Of a DNA stretch of 64,000 bases, positions 44,900-54,704 are shown piece by piece. The DNA lies in NCBI GenBank assembly GCA_022709695.1, contig JAKLII010000002.1:472955-536954 (forward strand). The letters are read 5' to 3'. Each line of letters begins with the position of its first letter. Position 1 is the stretch's first letter. Both the position numbers and the translations under genes were made by a program. Source of the stretch: Bacteroidota bacterium. Its GTDB lineage: Bacteria > Bacteroidota > Bacteroidia > Bacteroidales > SKPS01. The notes below the pieces were generated by a model. The model was given only the letters and a program-made list of their open reading frames with translations. It had not been told where the DNA came from and ran no database searches.

Positions 44900-46624
44900 A
44901 TGACTGTCACAGCATTGAGGACCAAAGGTTTAATCACCGGACTGTTGTTAATGACTGCCGGGCTGCCGTTGGCTGCACAGCAACTTTTACCAGACCGTTT
45001 TCTTACTTCCATGAAAGAAGACCTGCAGATCCTGGCAACCGACTCCCTGGAGGGAAGAGAAGCCGGATCAATGGGTGAGCTTTATGCAGCGCTGTATATT
45101 GCCGATCGTTTTGAACGGCTGGGTATTAAGCCCTGGTTCGGCATCTGCTATTACCAGGATTTCGACTTTGCCGACGGGAAGGAGTACACCTCCGCCAGCA
45201 ATTACCTGAAGGTGGTTCCAGGTTCCGGTACAGCCTCCTCCCCTCTCTCCATTGGCCCTGACGGGATAACGCCTTTGCAGTGGGGTGCCGACGGAACCAT
45301 TACCGCGGAGGTGGTACAGGCAGGATTCTGTCTGCCCGCAATGGCTGCCACTGCCAGAAAGGGTAAAAAGGGGAAAACTGAGACGCAGCAGGAACCGGAC
45401 CTTAAGGGAAAAATCGCCCTGATCCGGTATGATGCCCCTCCGGGCTATGATGCAGCGGAAGGGATTTCAAAGGTGATGGCCGATAAGGTGAAGCATGCCG
45501 GTACGCTGGGTGCTGCAGGGGTGCTGTTTTACGACCCGGCAGGTGTGGTTACCATGGCTCCGGGACAATATTTCATTCAGGATAAATTTGAGATCCCGGT
45601 GGTATTTATGCTCAATGGCAGGGAAGCAAATGCGCTGGCATCCAAAACCGTGGAGTTGTCGGTGGCATCTGCCCCGAAAAAAAGTTACGGGAAGAATGTG
45701 GCAGGATACATTGACAATGGTGCAGACAAAACGGTCATCATTGGAGCGCATTACGATCATCTGGGCTGGGGACACTACAATTCGAGACATACCGGATTGC
45801 CTGCAATCCATTACGGGGCCGATGACAATGCCAGCGGAGTGGCCGGCATGCTGGCCCTGGCAGAGTGGCTGACAATGGGAAATCTTACTGGCCGCAACTA
45901 TTTGTTTATTGCATTCTCGGCAGAGGAGAAGGGGTTGCTGGGATCAAAGGTTTTCACCGGACATCCCGATTTTAATCCTGAGAAGTATTTATGCATGCTG
46001 AATTTCGACATGATCGGCAGGGTAAAGCCCGACGAATCGGTCATCAGCTTGCTTGCAGCCGGAAGCTCCCCGAAGTGGCAGGAGATCATTCCTCTGGTGA
46101 AAGAGGATGTAAAAGCCGAAGCGGTACAGGGAGGAACGAATGGATCAGACCATTACCATTTTTATGCTAAACAGATTCCGGTATTGTTCTTCTTCAACGG
46201 CATCCACGACGACTACCACAAGCCTACTGATGTAGTTGAAAAGATCAATTTCAAAGGGATGCGGGATGCGGTGGAGTATTCAGCAGGGTTGCTGAGGATT
46301 CTGGACACAATTTCTGATCTTCCCTTTTCGGAAGTACCGGCAGAAAATCAGGGAGGGTCACGCAGAGCAGGCAAGATCTCGCTGGGGATTGTTCCGGCGC
46401 ATGGCGTTGAAGCTGACGGGGTTGGGGTTCAGGAGGTGCTACCGGGCAAACCGGCTGCCCTGGCCGGCATCGAAAAGGGGGATGTAATCATCAGGGTTGC
46501 GGGGAAGGAAATTCACGATATCACCGACTATATGAAAGCGCTGGGCGAAATCAGCGAGGGGCAGAAAGTAAAGGTGCAGGTAGCCCGTGGGAACCGGAAA
46601 AAGACCTTTGCACTGCAGTTTTAA
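44900..46624 (+). CDS. M28 family metallopeptidase with PA and PDZ domains
   Basis: 574 residues. Signal peptide at the N-terminus (ends L-A-A-Q). A PA-type insert lies at about 120-250. The zinc peptidase core shows A-H-Y-D-H-L-G (His and Asp ligands), D-D-N-A-S-G (bridging Asp), S-A-E-E-K-G (catalytic and binding Glu), F-D-M-I-G-R (Asp) and G-S-D-H-Y-H-F (final His), so all ligands are present. A C-terminal PDZ domain (G-V-G-V-Q-E-V-L-P-G-K-P-A) spans about 490-574. It is probably an aminopeptidase acting on short peptides in the periplasm, together with the preceding M49-like enzyme. gpsA follows 15 bases on. Confidence 0.93.
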   Translation: MTVTALRTKGLITGLLLMTAGLPLAAQQLLPDRFLTSMKEDLQILATDSLEGREAGSMGELYAALYIADRFERLGIKPWFGICYYQDFDFADGKEYTSASNYLKVVPGSGTASSPLSIGPDGITPLQWGADGTITAEVVQAGFCLPAMAATARKGKKGKTETQQEPDLKGKIALIRYDAPPGYDAAEGISKVMADKVKHAGTLGAAGVLFYDPAGVVTMAPGQYFIQDKFEIPVVFMLNGREANALASKTVELSVASAPKKSYGKNVAGYIDNGADKTVIIGAHYDHLGWGHYNSRHTGLPAIHYGADDNASGVAGMLALAEWLTMGNLTGRNYLFIAFSAEEKGLLGSKVFTGHPDFNPEKYLCMLNFDMIGRVKPDESVISLLAAGSSPKWQEIIPLVKEDVKAEAVQGGTNGSDHYHFYAKQIPVLFFFNGIHDDYHKPTDVVEKINFKGMRDAVEYSAGLLRILDTISDLPFSEVPAENQGGSRRAGKISLGIVPAHGVEADGVGVQEVLPGKPAALAGIEKGDVIIRVAGKEIHDITDYMKALGEISEGQKVKVQVARGNRKKTFALQF

Positions 46625-46639
46625 ACGGAGGGATTTACC

Positions 46640-47647
46640 ATGACGGAAAGAGGGCCGGGCTTGAAGGCAGGGGTGCTTGGAGGAGGCAGCTGGGGTACAG
46701 CCCTGGTAAAAGTGTTGCAGCATCATCACAATGAGGTACACTGGTGGGTGCGGCGGCCGGCACAACTGGAAGCCATCCGGAAGGGGGGATTCAACCCCGA
46801 TTATCTCAGTTATACGCATTTCGACAACCGAAATCTGCATCTCAGTACTTCGCTTGAGGAAGTGGTTTCCCGGTCTGATGTGGTGTTTCTGGCCATCCCC
46901 TCTGCATTTCTGCCAGAGGTTTTTCATACCGGAAACCGCACCCTGCTGGCCGGCCGAACGGTGATTTCAGCCGTTAAAGGGCTGGAACCGACCTCCCTCA
47001 AACCTGTGTATGTATGGCTTGAAGAGGAGATGGGCGTATCACGCAATAACCTTGGCGTTATTGGCGGCCCGTGCCATTCGGAGGAGGTGGCCATGCAACG
47101 CCTCTCATTTCTGACCCTGGGGGTTTTTGACAAAGCACTGGGAGAAAAAGTAGCCGGGATGCTGGAAACCCCGTTCCTGAAGGTATTGCTGTCGGATGAT
47201 GTATTGGGGATCAGTGTGGCGGCGGTGCTTAAAAACATTTACGGCATCCTGGCCGGCACCGCCTATGGTCTGCGGTTTGGCGATAACTTTCTGGCGGTAA
47301 TGGTTTCGAATGCCCTGCTGGAGATGGACCGCGTGCTGGCAGATATTACCGGCACAACCAGAAGCATTCAGAACTCGGTATATGCCGGCGACCTGATGGT
47401 GACCTCCTATTCCGGTTTCAGCCGTAACTGGATGCTGGGCAACCTGATCGGCAAAGGGTATCCGGTGAAGGCGGCGCTGCTGGAGATCAGGATGGTGGCA
47501 GAAGGATATTATGCCACCGGGGTATTGAAATCGGTTCCCGGATTTTCTGCCGGGAAGTATCCGCTGCTCGATGCTGCCTACGCTCTCCTGTACGACGGAA
47601 TCCCGCCCGAACAGATCTTCAGGGAGCTCTCTTCCAGGCTCAGATGA
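46640..47647 (+). CDS. gpsA: Glycerol-3-phosphate dehydrogenase [NAD(P)+]
   Basis: 335 residues. It makes sn-glycerol 3-phosphate from dihydroxyacetone phosphate for phospholipid synthesis. N-terminal G-V-L-G-G-G-S-W-G-T-A-L (residues 12-23) is the diagnostic GxGxWGTAL nucleotide fold. The middle has V-I-G-G-P-C-H-S-E-E-V, where most GpsA have G-P-S-x-A. The catalytic lysine is in A-V-L-K-N-I-Y-G-I. T-T-R-S-I-Q-N and Y-S-G-F-S-R-N-W close the substrate site. It follows the M28 peptidase gene closely. Confidence 0.93.
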   Translation: MTERGPGLKAGVLGGGSWGTALVKVLQHHHNEVHWWVRRPAQLEAIRKGGFNPDYLSYTHFDNRNLHLSTSLEEVVSRSDVVFLAIPSAFLPEVFHTGNRTLLAGRTVISAVKGLEPTSLKPVYVWLEEEMGVSRNNLGVIGGPCHSEEVAMQRLSFLTLGVFDKALGEKVAGMLETPFLKVLLSDDVLGISVAAVLKNIYGILAGTAYGLRFGDNFLAVMVSNALLEMDRVLADITGTTRSIQNSVYAGDLMVTSYSGFSRNWMLGNLIGKGYPVKAALLEIRMVAEGYYATGVLKSVPGFSAGKYPLLDAAYALLYDGIPPEQIFRELSSRLR

Positions 47648-47736
47648 TGAACACCGGAATGTTCAAAATTTGATGCAGGATTATACCTTTTTCGGGCCGG
47701 TTTCGTTAATTTTACGGACTTTCCCGAATATCCGTT

Positions 47737-48972
47737 ATGCCGGTTTCCAATATACATTACAATCGTTTCCCTTCGACAACTGCCTTCATCCGGGCCATGT
47801 GCTTTGTCTTTCTGGCCGGATCCGTACCCGGTTTTTCCCAGAACCTGGTGTCCAATCCCGGATTTGAGCTGTACAAGGTGTGTCCGGAAAAATACAACAC
47901 GACCCTGGTAAAGCATTATGAGATCTGCAACCGCTGGTATACGGTAAGCGAGGCGTCACCCGACTATTTCAATACATGCAGTAAAAGCGACAAGGTTTCG
48001 GTGCCCCGCAACTTTACCGGTAATATGAAACCCCATGGAGGGAACGGGTATATAGGTCTGATCCTCAAATCAGATCGGGCTTACTATCCGGGCGATTCAA
48101 GCTATACCGAACATATACAGAATAAGTTAACCTCCACCCTAAAAAAGGATCGGTACTACTGCTTTGAAATCTGGATTGTATTGGGGAAAACCTCCACCAT
48201 TGCTGCACAGGATTTCGGGGTATATTTTTCAAGGGAGCAGATCACCTTTCCCAATCCTCCCGATTCACTTCCCAAACCGCACCTGCAATACACGGGGCAG
48301 GTGCTGAAGAACTCCATCAAGTGGGTTCAGCTGCGGGGTCTTTACAAGGCAGCCGGGGGTGAGAAATACCTCACCATTGGCAATTTCCAGCCCTGGATAC
48401 CCGGACGTTTCGAGCGGTTGCGCACTTCGTTCGCCACCAACGACCTGAAAGAGTTCGCCTACTACCTGTTTGATGATGTATCGCTGATTGAGGTGAAAGA
48501 TTCTTCGAAATGTGCATGCAACATGATCACCGTTGAACCTGTGGAAAAACCACAGCCTGAAGCTGCCCTCAAACCGGTTGAGAAGAAAGAAACGGAGCCG
48601 GTGAACGAATTTGAGAAGGCTGTTGTAGGAGAGGCTATTGTGTTGAAAAACATCTTCTTTGCATTTGACAAGTCGGATTTGCTGCCGGCCTCTTATCCTG
48701 AACTGGATAAACTGGTAGCATTGATGAAAAAGTATCCAACGATGCGCATTGAGATTGCGGGGCACACCGACTACAAGGGGAGTGTGGAATACAACGTGAA
48801 ACTGAGCAACGACAGGGCCAATTCGGTAGTGCAGTATCTGATCGGCCAGGGGATTCCGGCGAGCCGCCTCACCTGGATCGGCCATGGAAAATCAAAACCC
48901 ATAGCTGACAACACCACCGAAGAGGGGCGCCAGCTGAATCGCAGGGTGGAGTTTACGATTCTGAATAAATAA
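47737..48972 (+). CDS. OmpA-family outer-membrane protein with N-terminal CBM-like domain
   Basis: 411 residues. The hydrophobic N-terminus ends V-P-G-F-S-Q (signal peptide). Residues about 35-265 form a beta-rich domain opening N-L-V-S-N-P-G-F-E-L-Y, typical of carbohydrate-binding-like domains in Bacteroidota OmpA proteins. A Glu/Pro/Lys linker follows, then the OmpA peptidoglycan-binding domain (about 300-411): I-F-F-A-F-D-K-S-D-L, I-E-I-A-G-H-T-D-Y-K-G, and L-S-N-D-R-A-N-S-V, ending G-R-Q-L-N-R-R-V-E-F. It should tether the outer membrane to peptidoglycan. A weak -7 (TACCTTTT) is at 47684-47691. Confidence 0.9.
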   Translation: MPVSNIHYNRFPSTTAFIRAMCFVFLAGSVPGFSQNLVSNPGFELYKVCPEKYNTTLVKHYEICNRWYTVSEASPDYFNTCSKSDKVSVPRNFTGNMKPHGGNGYIGLILKSDRAYYPGDSSYTEHIQNKLTSTLKKDRYYCFEIWIVLGKTSTIAAQDFGVYFSREQITFPNPPDSLPKPHLQYTGQVLKNSIKWVQLRGLYKAAGGEKYLTIGNFQPWIPGRFERLRTSFATNDLKEFAYYLFDDVSLIEVKDSSKCACNMITVEPVEKPQPEAALKPVEKKETEPVNEFEKAVVGEAIVLKNIFFAFDKSDLLPASYPELDKLVALMKKYPTMRIEIAGHTDYKGSVEYNVKLSNDRANSVVQYLIGQGIPASRLTWIGHGKSKPIADNTTEEGRQLNRRVEFTILNK

Positions 48973-49072
48973 CGTACTCCTTTCAACCGGAAAATTCCAT
49001 TCTGTCCCTAACTTTCATCCGGCAAGGGTGTTTATCCATCAGAAAACCCATTGATCATCAATCCACACGGAT

Positions 49073-49495
49073 ATGTCAGAACTTAAAACAAAAGCTACCG
49101 GTGCTGATGTAAATGCTTTTATCAACACCTTTGCCGATACTGAACAAAAACGGGCCGACAGCTTTGCCCTGCTGAAGCTGATGCAGGAATTCACCGGCCA
49201 TGAACCCCGTATGTGGGGGCCTTCGATCATCGGCTTCGGGGTGTACCACTACAAATCGGAGCGGAGCCGGCAGGAGGGTGACTGGCCCCTGGTGGGATTT
49301 TCGCCCCGCAAAGCGGCCATATCGCTGTATGTGTACACCGGACTGCCCGAACATGAGTACCTGCTGAAAGATCTTGGTACATTCAAAATGGGCAAAGCCT
49401 GCATCTATATCAAAAAACTTTCCGACATCAACCCGGAGGCTCTGAAGTCACTTATGAAAGCCACCATCGGGTATCTGGAGGAGAAATACAGATAA
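49073..49495 (+). CDS. DUF1801 domain-containing protein (YdhG-like)
   Basis: 140 residues. The fold is visible through R-A-D-S-F-A-L-L-K-L-M-Q-E, M-W-G-P-S-I-I-G-F-G-V-Y-H-Y, P-L-V-G-F-S-P-R-K-A-A-I-S-L-Y and C-I-Y-I-K-K-L-S-D-I. These are conserved blocks of the DUF1801 (YdhG/YjbR-related) family of small cytosolic proteins. No catalytic role is established. It stands alone between the OmpA gene and a convergent glycosyltransferase gene. Confidence 0.88.
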   Translation: MSELKTKATGADVNAFINTFADTEQKRADSFALLKLMQEFTGHEPRMWGPSIIGFGVYHYKSERSRQEGDWPLVGFSPRKAAISLYVYTGLPEHEYLLKDLGTFKMGKACIYIKKLSDINPEALKSLMKATIGYLEEKYR

Positions 49496-49556
49496 AAGCA
49501 ACCCATTTCGGGTCTTGTTCAGAACAGACTACCAGATGTGATTTCTGCTATTTACC

Positions 49557-50585
49557 TCAAAACATTCTTTGATCCAATTCCCTCTGCCGGATCCATTCTG
49601 CCTTCCCCAGCTGCTTGTGCAGTTTCGCCAGATACTCCTGCTCAGTTTGGCCGGGTGTGGGAATAAACAGGGGGTTGCCACCGGTGAAGTGCAGGTCCAT
49701 GATGGTGGAGTAACCTGAGCGGCTGATGACCCGAATGCTGAACTTCAGGTATCCGGCCATCAGGTGATCGGGCAGGTCGGGGTACACCGTGATGCGGAAA
49801 GGAAGATCACGATAAGCAGAGATATCATCTGTACCTGCCACCACCACAGCGGTAGCAGCAGTTGTCAGTAGATTTTGTATCACTTTGGAAAGCAATATAC
49901 TGCGCTGGGGCTCCGGGCCCGAAATCACACAGAAAACATCGGGTACTTCCGAAGGTGGAGTGATCTGGCTGAGGATTCCAAACCTCGACAGCGGACCCAC
50001 ATACCGGAGATTTTGGGGTAATCTCCCGGGGGGATGGGACAGGATGCCTGCCAGTCCGGGATATTCTGCAAAGTCGGGGACCCAGCACTGGTCGAATCTG
50101 CGGATGAACCTTCGGATGATCCGGGTTGCGAGCCACATCAGGGGGCGGGAGGCTCGGCCGGCGGGCAGCAGTTGCAGCTGATGGGTGATGAGCACCGAAC
50201 AGCAGTTCCGGCTCCACAGGCCATACCGGTTATCGGAGATCACCAGATCGATGTGCTGCTGACGGATGATGCTATTCAGCCACTGATGCTCTTTCCGGAT
50301 GGCGGCCGAGAGTCTGGGGGCAGAGCGGGCCATCTTCCAAACCAGGCGGTCGCTTGCCGGGTAGCGGACTTTATAACCCGGTATTTCATAATACTGCAGA
50401 TGGGGAAACCGTTGTGTAAGCCATTTTCCGGCAGTCCCGTCAGAGGCAAGGAGGATCTCTGCCTCGGGAAATGCCTCCTGCAGTGCCCGGATCACCGCCA
50501 CACAACGGGTGGCATGGCCGAGCCCCCAGTTGAGGGGGGCTACCAGGATTTTTTCAGGGCGCAGGGGCAATCGCAGTATCTCCAT
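49557..50585 (-). CDS. GT-B glycosyltransferase (MurG / family 28-like)
   Basis: 342 residues, no signal peptide. N-terminal A-P-L-N-W-G-L-G-H-A-T-R-C (residues 16-28) is the GxGH-type glycine loop of MurG-like enzymes. The C-terminal half contains C-V-I-S-G-P-E-P-Q-R-S and S-R-S-G-Y-S-T-I-M-D-L, the nucleotide-sugar-binding site, then F-I-P-T-P-G-Q-T-E-Q-E-Y-L-A. It probably transfers a sugar to a lipid or polysaccharide acceptor. A TACCTTTA -7 element (50590-50597) ends 4 bases from the start codon. Confidence 0.85.
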   Translation of the reverse strand: MEILRLPLRPEKILVAPLNWGLGHATRCVAVIRALQEAFPEAEILLASDGTAGKWLTQRFPHLQYYEIPGYKVRYPASDRLVWKMARSAPRLSAAIRKEHQWLNSIIRQQHIDLVISDNRYGLWSRNCCSVLITHQLQLLPAGRASRPLMWLATRIIRRFIRRFDQCWVPDFAEYPGLAGILSHPPGRLPQNLRYVGPLSRFGILSQITPPSEVPDVFCVISGPEPQRSILLSKVIQNLLTTAATAVVVAGTDDISAYRDLPFRITVYPDLPDHLMAGYLKFSIRVISRSGYSTIMDLHFTGGNPLFIPTPGQTEQEYLAKLHKQLGKAEWIRQRELDQRMF

Positions 50586-50589
50586 GTGG

Positions 50590-50597
50590 TAAAGGTA
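50590..50597 (-). promoter_or_regulatory. -7-like element next to the glycosyltransferase start
   Basis: TACCTTTA on the minus strand, 4 bases before the A of the start codon at 50585, again predicting a leaderless or near-leaderless message. Confidence 0.35.
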
Positions 50598-50659
50598 AAA
50601 AAGTTTCCGGCGGTTTCCTTTTTCGCCATTTCAATCAACTATAGGAGGAAAAGACCGAA

Positions 50660-51766
50660 ATGCCGGAAATCAGAAATGAATTGCTCTACCAGATTGCCAT
50701 CACCCAGCTCCGGGATGTGGGCCCGGTATCTGTGAAAAGGCTCATAGCCCATTGTGGTTCAGCCTCTGCCGTTTTTTGCGAAAAGAAAAAGTTACTGGAG
50801 AGGATTCCAGGCATCCATAAAAATATGGTGACGAGTATCCTGCAGAATGGGGTCCTGGAAGTTGCCGAGCGGGAGATTCAGTTCATAGAGAAGAACCAGA
50901 TTACACCCTGTTTTTATCTGTCGCCGGAGTACCCGTCGCGGCTGAAGCACTGTGCCGACGGACCTATAATGCTCTATTTCAGGGGCAATGCCGATTTAAA
51001 CCATCCGCGGATCATCGGGGTGGTAGGCACACGGCAGCCCAGCCGCTACGGCCTGGAGCAATGCGCTGCGCTGATGGCCGAACTCGCCACGGTGGATGTG
51101 CTGGTGGTAAGCGGGTTGGCCTATGGGATCGATGCCTGCGCCCATAAGGAAGCGCTGGAAGCCGGCCTGAAAACGGTTGGGGTGCTGGCGCATGGCCTCG
51201 ACCGGATCTATCCCCCGGTGCACCGCTATCTGGCAAGGAAGATGCTCCTGGATGGTGGCCTTCTTACAGATTATATTTCGGGCACCAACCCCGACCGGCA
51301 GAACTTCCCGAGCAGGAACCGTATTGTGGCCGGTATCAGTGATGCAGTGATCGTGATAGAATCGGGAATAAAGGGGGGTGCTCTGATCACGGCCGACATT
51401 GCCAACTCGTACAACCGTGATGTATTCGCCATTCCGGGGCGCAACACCGATCCTCCTTCAGCAGGGTGTAATCTGGCCATCAGCGAAAACAGGGCGGGCA
51501 TCCTGCTGGGGGGCAACCATCTGGTTTCGGTGATGGGGTGGGATGAGAAGAAAAGCAGGAGCCAGCGGCAACAGGAGATCTTTATCAATCTGAGTGCCGA
51601 GGAGGAACGGATCGTAAACATCATCAGGCAGATGGGTGAGCCACTGGTGGATCAGATCTCCCTTGAGTGTTCCATCCCGGTGAGCCGCACTGCATCCCTT
51701 TTACTGGAGCTGGAGCTGAAAGGGGTTATCAGGTGTTTGCCGGGCAAGAAATACAGCCTGGGTTAA
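50660..51766 (+). CDS. dprA: DNA processing protein DprA
   Basis: 368 residues. It loads RecA onto incoming single-stranded DNA during natural transformation. An N-terminal SAM-like helical segment (L-R-D-V-G-P-V-S-V-K-R) is followed by the Rossmann core: V-G-T-R-Q-P-S-R-Y-G, V-S-G-L-A-Y-G-I-D-A-C-A-H, F-P-S-R-N-R-I-V-A-G and G-A-L-I-T-A. A C-terminal winged helix covers about 300-368 (I-S-L-E-C-S-I-P-V-S-R-T-A). Length is typical. A response regulator gene follows. Confidence 0.95.
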   Translation: MPEIRNELLYQIAITQLRDVGPVSVKRLIAHCGSASAVFCEKKKLLERIPGIHKNMVTSILQNGVLEVAEREIQFIEKNQITPCFYLSPEYPSRLKHCADGPIMLYFRGNADLNHPRIIGVVGTRQPSRYGLEQCAALMAELATVDVLVVSGLAYGIDACAHKEALEAGLKTVGVLAHGLDRIYPPVHRYLARKMLLDGGLLTDYISGTNPDRQNFPSRNRIVAGISDAVIVIESGIKGGALITADIANSYNRDVFAIPGRNTDPPSAGCNLAISENRAGILLGGNHLVSVMGWDEKKSRSQRQQEIFINLSAEEERIVNIIRQMGEPLVDQISLECSIPVSRTASLLLELELKGVIRCLPGKKYSLG

Positions 51767-51786
51767 CGGTATTCCGAAAGGAAATG

Positions 51787-51794
51787 TACATTTG
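51787..51794 (+). promoter_or_regulatory. Bacteroidota -7 promoter element
   Basis: TACATTTG, 43 bases before the ATG at 51838 of the LytTR regulator. It lies just after the dprA stop and rules out the upstream in-frame extension. Confidence 0.5.
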
Positions 51795-51837
51795 CATCGG
51801 AATCCTCCAACCATTTGTTACCAAACGGGGCTGCCGT

Positions 51838-52557
51838 ATGAAAAAACAAAGAATCCTCATTGCCGAAGATGTGTACAACGTATCTGTGGATATCAGGCAC
51901 ACCCTGGAAGAGATGGGATACACCGTGCTTAAGTTTGCTGCCACACCGGAGGCGGTTATGAAAAGTATTGAAGAGGAGCAACCCGACCTGGTACTGATGG
52001 ACACCTACCTGAACGGAGAGCTTTCGGGCATTGAGACTGCCACCATGGTGTATGATCTTTACAAGGTACCTGTTGTATTTCTGGTGAGCGAGGTACCCGC
52101 AGACTATCTGAGGGATATGATTGCTTCAGAGGCATTCGGTGTGGTCATAAAACCCTTCAGGGCAGAAACCCTGAGGCTTGCCATTGAGCTTGCCTTCAAC
52201 AAGCACAAAGGACCAGGAAAAACGGTACAACCATACGGGGATGCGCTGTTTGTAAGAACCGATTACCGTCACCAGCGGATCGGACTGCAGCAGATTCTGT
52301 TCATTGAAGCCATGAAGGATTATGTAGTGATCCACCTGCAGCACGGAACGGTAACGACACACACCACCATCAAAGGGATCGAAGAACTTTTACCCGAAGC
52401 AGATTTCGTGAGGATTCACCGCTCCTACATTGTGCGTATCGATAAAATACACTCGGTACGCTACCCCGATCTGGTGATAGAAGGGAAAATGAAGGTGCTG
52501 CCGGTGGGAGGTTTTTATAAGAAGCACCTGTTCAGCAGGTTGATTACCCTACAGTAA
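51838..52557 (+). CDS. LytTR-family response regulator
   Basis: 239 residues from the ATG at 51838, set by the promoter at 51787-51794. The receiver domain covers residues 1 to about 120: the acidic pocket is I-A-E-D, the phosphorylated Asp is in L-V-L-M-D-T-Y-L, and the conserved Lys is in V-V-I-K-P-F. The LytTR DNA-binding domain covers about 140-239 (I-L-F-I-E-A-M-K-D-Y-V-V-I; F-V-R-I-H-R-S-Y-I-V). No histidine kinase gene is adjacent, so its partner must be elsewhere. Target genes are unknown. Confidence 0.92.
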   Translation: MKKQRILIAEDVYNVSVDIRHTLEEMGYTVLKFAATPEAVMKSIEEEQPDLVLMDTYLNGELSGIETATMVYDLYKVPVVFLVSEVPADYLRDMIASEAFGVVIKPFRAETLRLAIELAFNKHKGPGKTVQPYGDALFVRTDYRHQRIGLQQILFIEAMKDYVVIHLQHGTVTTHTTIKGIEELLPEADFVRIHRSYIVRIDKIHSVRYPDLVIEGKMKVLPVGGFYKKHLFSRLITLQ

Positions 52558-52562
52558 AAGGG

Positions 52563-54611
52563 TTACCGGATCGTAGCTCCACTTACCACATCTGCCCCTT
52601 CCGGAGTCACAAAGAAGAGGGTGCCATCGGGATTCTGAGCCATCAGGATCATGCCGTTGGAGGTGATTCCCCGCAATTGCCTAGGTTCAAGGTTTACCAG
52701 CACAGCCACTTTTTTTCCGATGATCTCTTCCGGTTTGAAGTATTCGGCAATGCCTGATACGATGGTGCGGGTGTCCAGGCCGGTATCCACGGTCAGTTTC
52801 AGCAGTTTCTGCGTTTTCGGCACGGCCTCGGCAGCAAGGATCGTAGCGGTGCGGATATCCATCTTCAGAAAATCATCATAGTTTACCGGTTCCCTGGCAG
52901 GTTCCAGCGGAATAGCAGCTTTCGGCTGCAGGTTCTGTTGACGGGTTTTCTCCAGCTTATCGATCTGAAACTGAATGGCATCATCTTCGATTTTTTCGAA
53001 CAGGAAAACAGGATCCCCCAGCACGGTGCCGGGTTTCAGGAGGCTTTGATTACCTGCATCATCCCAGCGATTTTCGCTGATATTCAACAATCTGTGCATT
53101 GATTGGGAGGTAAAGGGGAGGAAAGGGGCAGACACCAGGGTGAGGGAGGCACACACCTGCAGCGAAAGGTTGAGGATGGTTTTTACCCGCTCTTCGTCGG
53201 TTTTGATCTTTTTCCAGGGCTCCTGGTCGGTGAGGTATTTATTGCCGAGGCGGGCAAGGTTCATCATCTGGTTAAGGCCTTCGCGGAACCTGAAATGCTC
53301 GATGTTCTCGGCGATTTTTCCGGGAAAATCTTCCAGTTGTCCTAGTAGCAGCCTGTCATCTTCTGTAAGTTCCGTGACCTCCGGCACCACGCCACCGAAA
53401 AATTTATGGGTAAGCACCACGGTTCTGTTCACGAGGTTCCCCAGGATGGCCAGAAGTTCATTGTTGTTCCGGGCCTGAAAATCTTTCCAGGTAAAATCGT
53501 TGTCTTTGGTTTCGGGGGCATTGGCCGTTAGCACATAGCGCAGCACATCCTGTTTGCCCGGGAACTCCTGCAGGTACTCGTGCAGCCATACGGCCCAGTT
53601 GCGGGAGGTACTGATTTTTTCTCCCTCGAGGTTAAGGAATTCATTGGAGGGGACATTATCCGGCAGGATGTAGCTGCCTTCTGCCTTCAGCATCGCGGGA
53701 AAAATGATGCAGTGGAATACGATATTGTCTTTCCCGATGAAATGGATCAGCCTGCTTTCGGGATCTTTCCAGTAGGTTTCCCAGTTATCGGTCAGCTCAC
53801 GGGTAGCGGAGATATACCCGATGGGTGCATCGAACCACACGTACAGCACTTTCCCTTCGGCCCCTTCCACGGGTACCTTCACGCCCCAGTCGAGATCGCG
53901 GGTTACGGCACGGGGCTGGAGCCCCTGGTCGATCCATGATTTGCACTGCCCGTAAACATTGGCACGCCAGTCGTTTTTATGCCCTTCCAGGATCCATTCC
54001 CGCAGCCAGGGTTCATATTCCTGGAGGGGGAGGTACCAGTGGCGTGTGGTTTTCAGCACAGGTGCTGAACCGCTCAGGGTAGATCTTGGCTGGATGAGTT
54101 CTTCGGGGCTGAGGGACGATCCGCATGCCTCGCACTGGTCACCGTAGGCTCTTTCGTTACCGCAACGGGGACAGGTTCCGGTGATATACCGGTCGGCCAG
54201 AAACTGTCCGGCTTCGGTATCATAAAACTGGTCGCTGGTTTTCTCGATGAATTTTCCTTCCCGGTAGAGTTTTTCAAAAAAGGCCGAGGAGGTTTGGTGG
54301 TGCATGGCATTGGAGGTGCGGGAATAGATGTCGAAGGAGATGCCGAACTCTGAAAAGGCATCCCGGATCATGGTATGGTACCGGTCAACGATTTGTTTGG
54401 GGGTTATTCCTGCTTCACGGGCTTTGATGGTGATAGGAACTCCGTGCTCATCGGATCCGCCGATAAAGATCACATCGCGCCCTTTCATCCTCAGGTACCT
54501 GACATAAATATCGGCCGGCACATACACACCGGCAAGGTGGCCGACATGGACAGGGCCATTGGCGTAGGGCAAAGCTGAGGTAACGGTATACCGTTTAAAT
54601 TCCTTCGACAT
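52563..54611 (-). CDS. metG: Methionyl-tRNA synthetase
   Basis: 682 residues from the ATG at 54609-54611. An upstream start at 54659 is rejected because a TACTTTTG -7 element lies between them (54633-54640). It charges tRNA-Met. The class I HIGH motif is H-V-G-H (residues 22-25) in G-P-V-H-V-G-H. A zinc knuckle C-P-R-C-G-N...C-E-A-C-G follows. The KMSKS loop reads K-I-S-T-S (about residue 330). A C-terminal tRNA-binding domain (M-D-I-R-T-A-T-I through G-M-I-L-M-A) provides dimerisation, as in the long MetG form. Confidence 0.96.
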   Translation of the reverse strand: MSKEFKRYTVTSALPYANGPVHVGHLAGVYVPADIYVRYLRMKGRDVIFIGGSDEHGVPITIKAREAGITPKQIVDRYHTMIRDAFSEFGISFDIYSRTSNAMHHQTSSAFFEKLYREGKFIEKTSDQFYDTEAGQFLADRYITGTCPRCGNERAYGDQCEACGSSLSPEELIQPRSTLSGSAPVLKTTRHWYLPLQEYEPWLREWILEGHKNDWRANVYGQCKSWIDQGLQPRAVTRDLDWGVKVPVEGAEGKVLYVWFDAPIGYISATRELTDNWETYWKDPESRLIHFIGKDNIVFHCIIFPAMLKAEGSYILPDNVPSNEFLNLEGEKISTSRNWAVWLHEYLQEFPGKQDVLRYVLTANAPETKDNDFTWKDFQARNNNELLAILGNLVNRTVVLTHKFFGGVVPEVTELTEDDRLLLGQLEDFPGKIAENIEHFRFREGLNQMMNLARLGNKYLTDQEPWKKIKTDEERVKTILNLSLQVCASLTLVSAPFLPFTSQSMHRLLNISENRWDDAGNQSLLKPGTVLGDPVFLFEKIEDDAIQFQIDKLEKTRQQNLQPKAAIPLEPAREPVNYDDFLKMDIRTATILAAEAVPKTQKLLKLTVDTGLDTRTIVSGIAEYFKPEEIIGKKVAVLVNLEPRQLRGITSNGMILMAQNPDGTLFFVTPEGADVVSGATIR

Positions 54612-54632
54612 AGCGTGTTGGATTTGGGAAGG

Positions 54633-54640
54633 CAAAAGTA
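54633..54640 (-). promoter_or_regulatory. Bacteroidota -7 promoter element for metG
   Basis: TACTTTTG on the minus strand, 21 bases before the ATG at 54611. It decides the metG start. Confidence 0.55.
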
Positions 54641-54704
54641 CGGGGAAAAACTGAGCCATGCCAATTAAAACAACCCCGGTTACGGTATCATGTCCAGGGT
54701 TTAC

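Noticed and set aside
54612-54659. Upstream start for metG
   Set aside because: A TACTTTTG promoter element lies within it, and family alignment begins at M-S-K-E-F.
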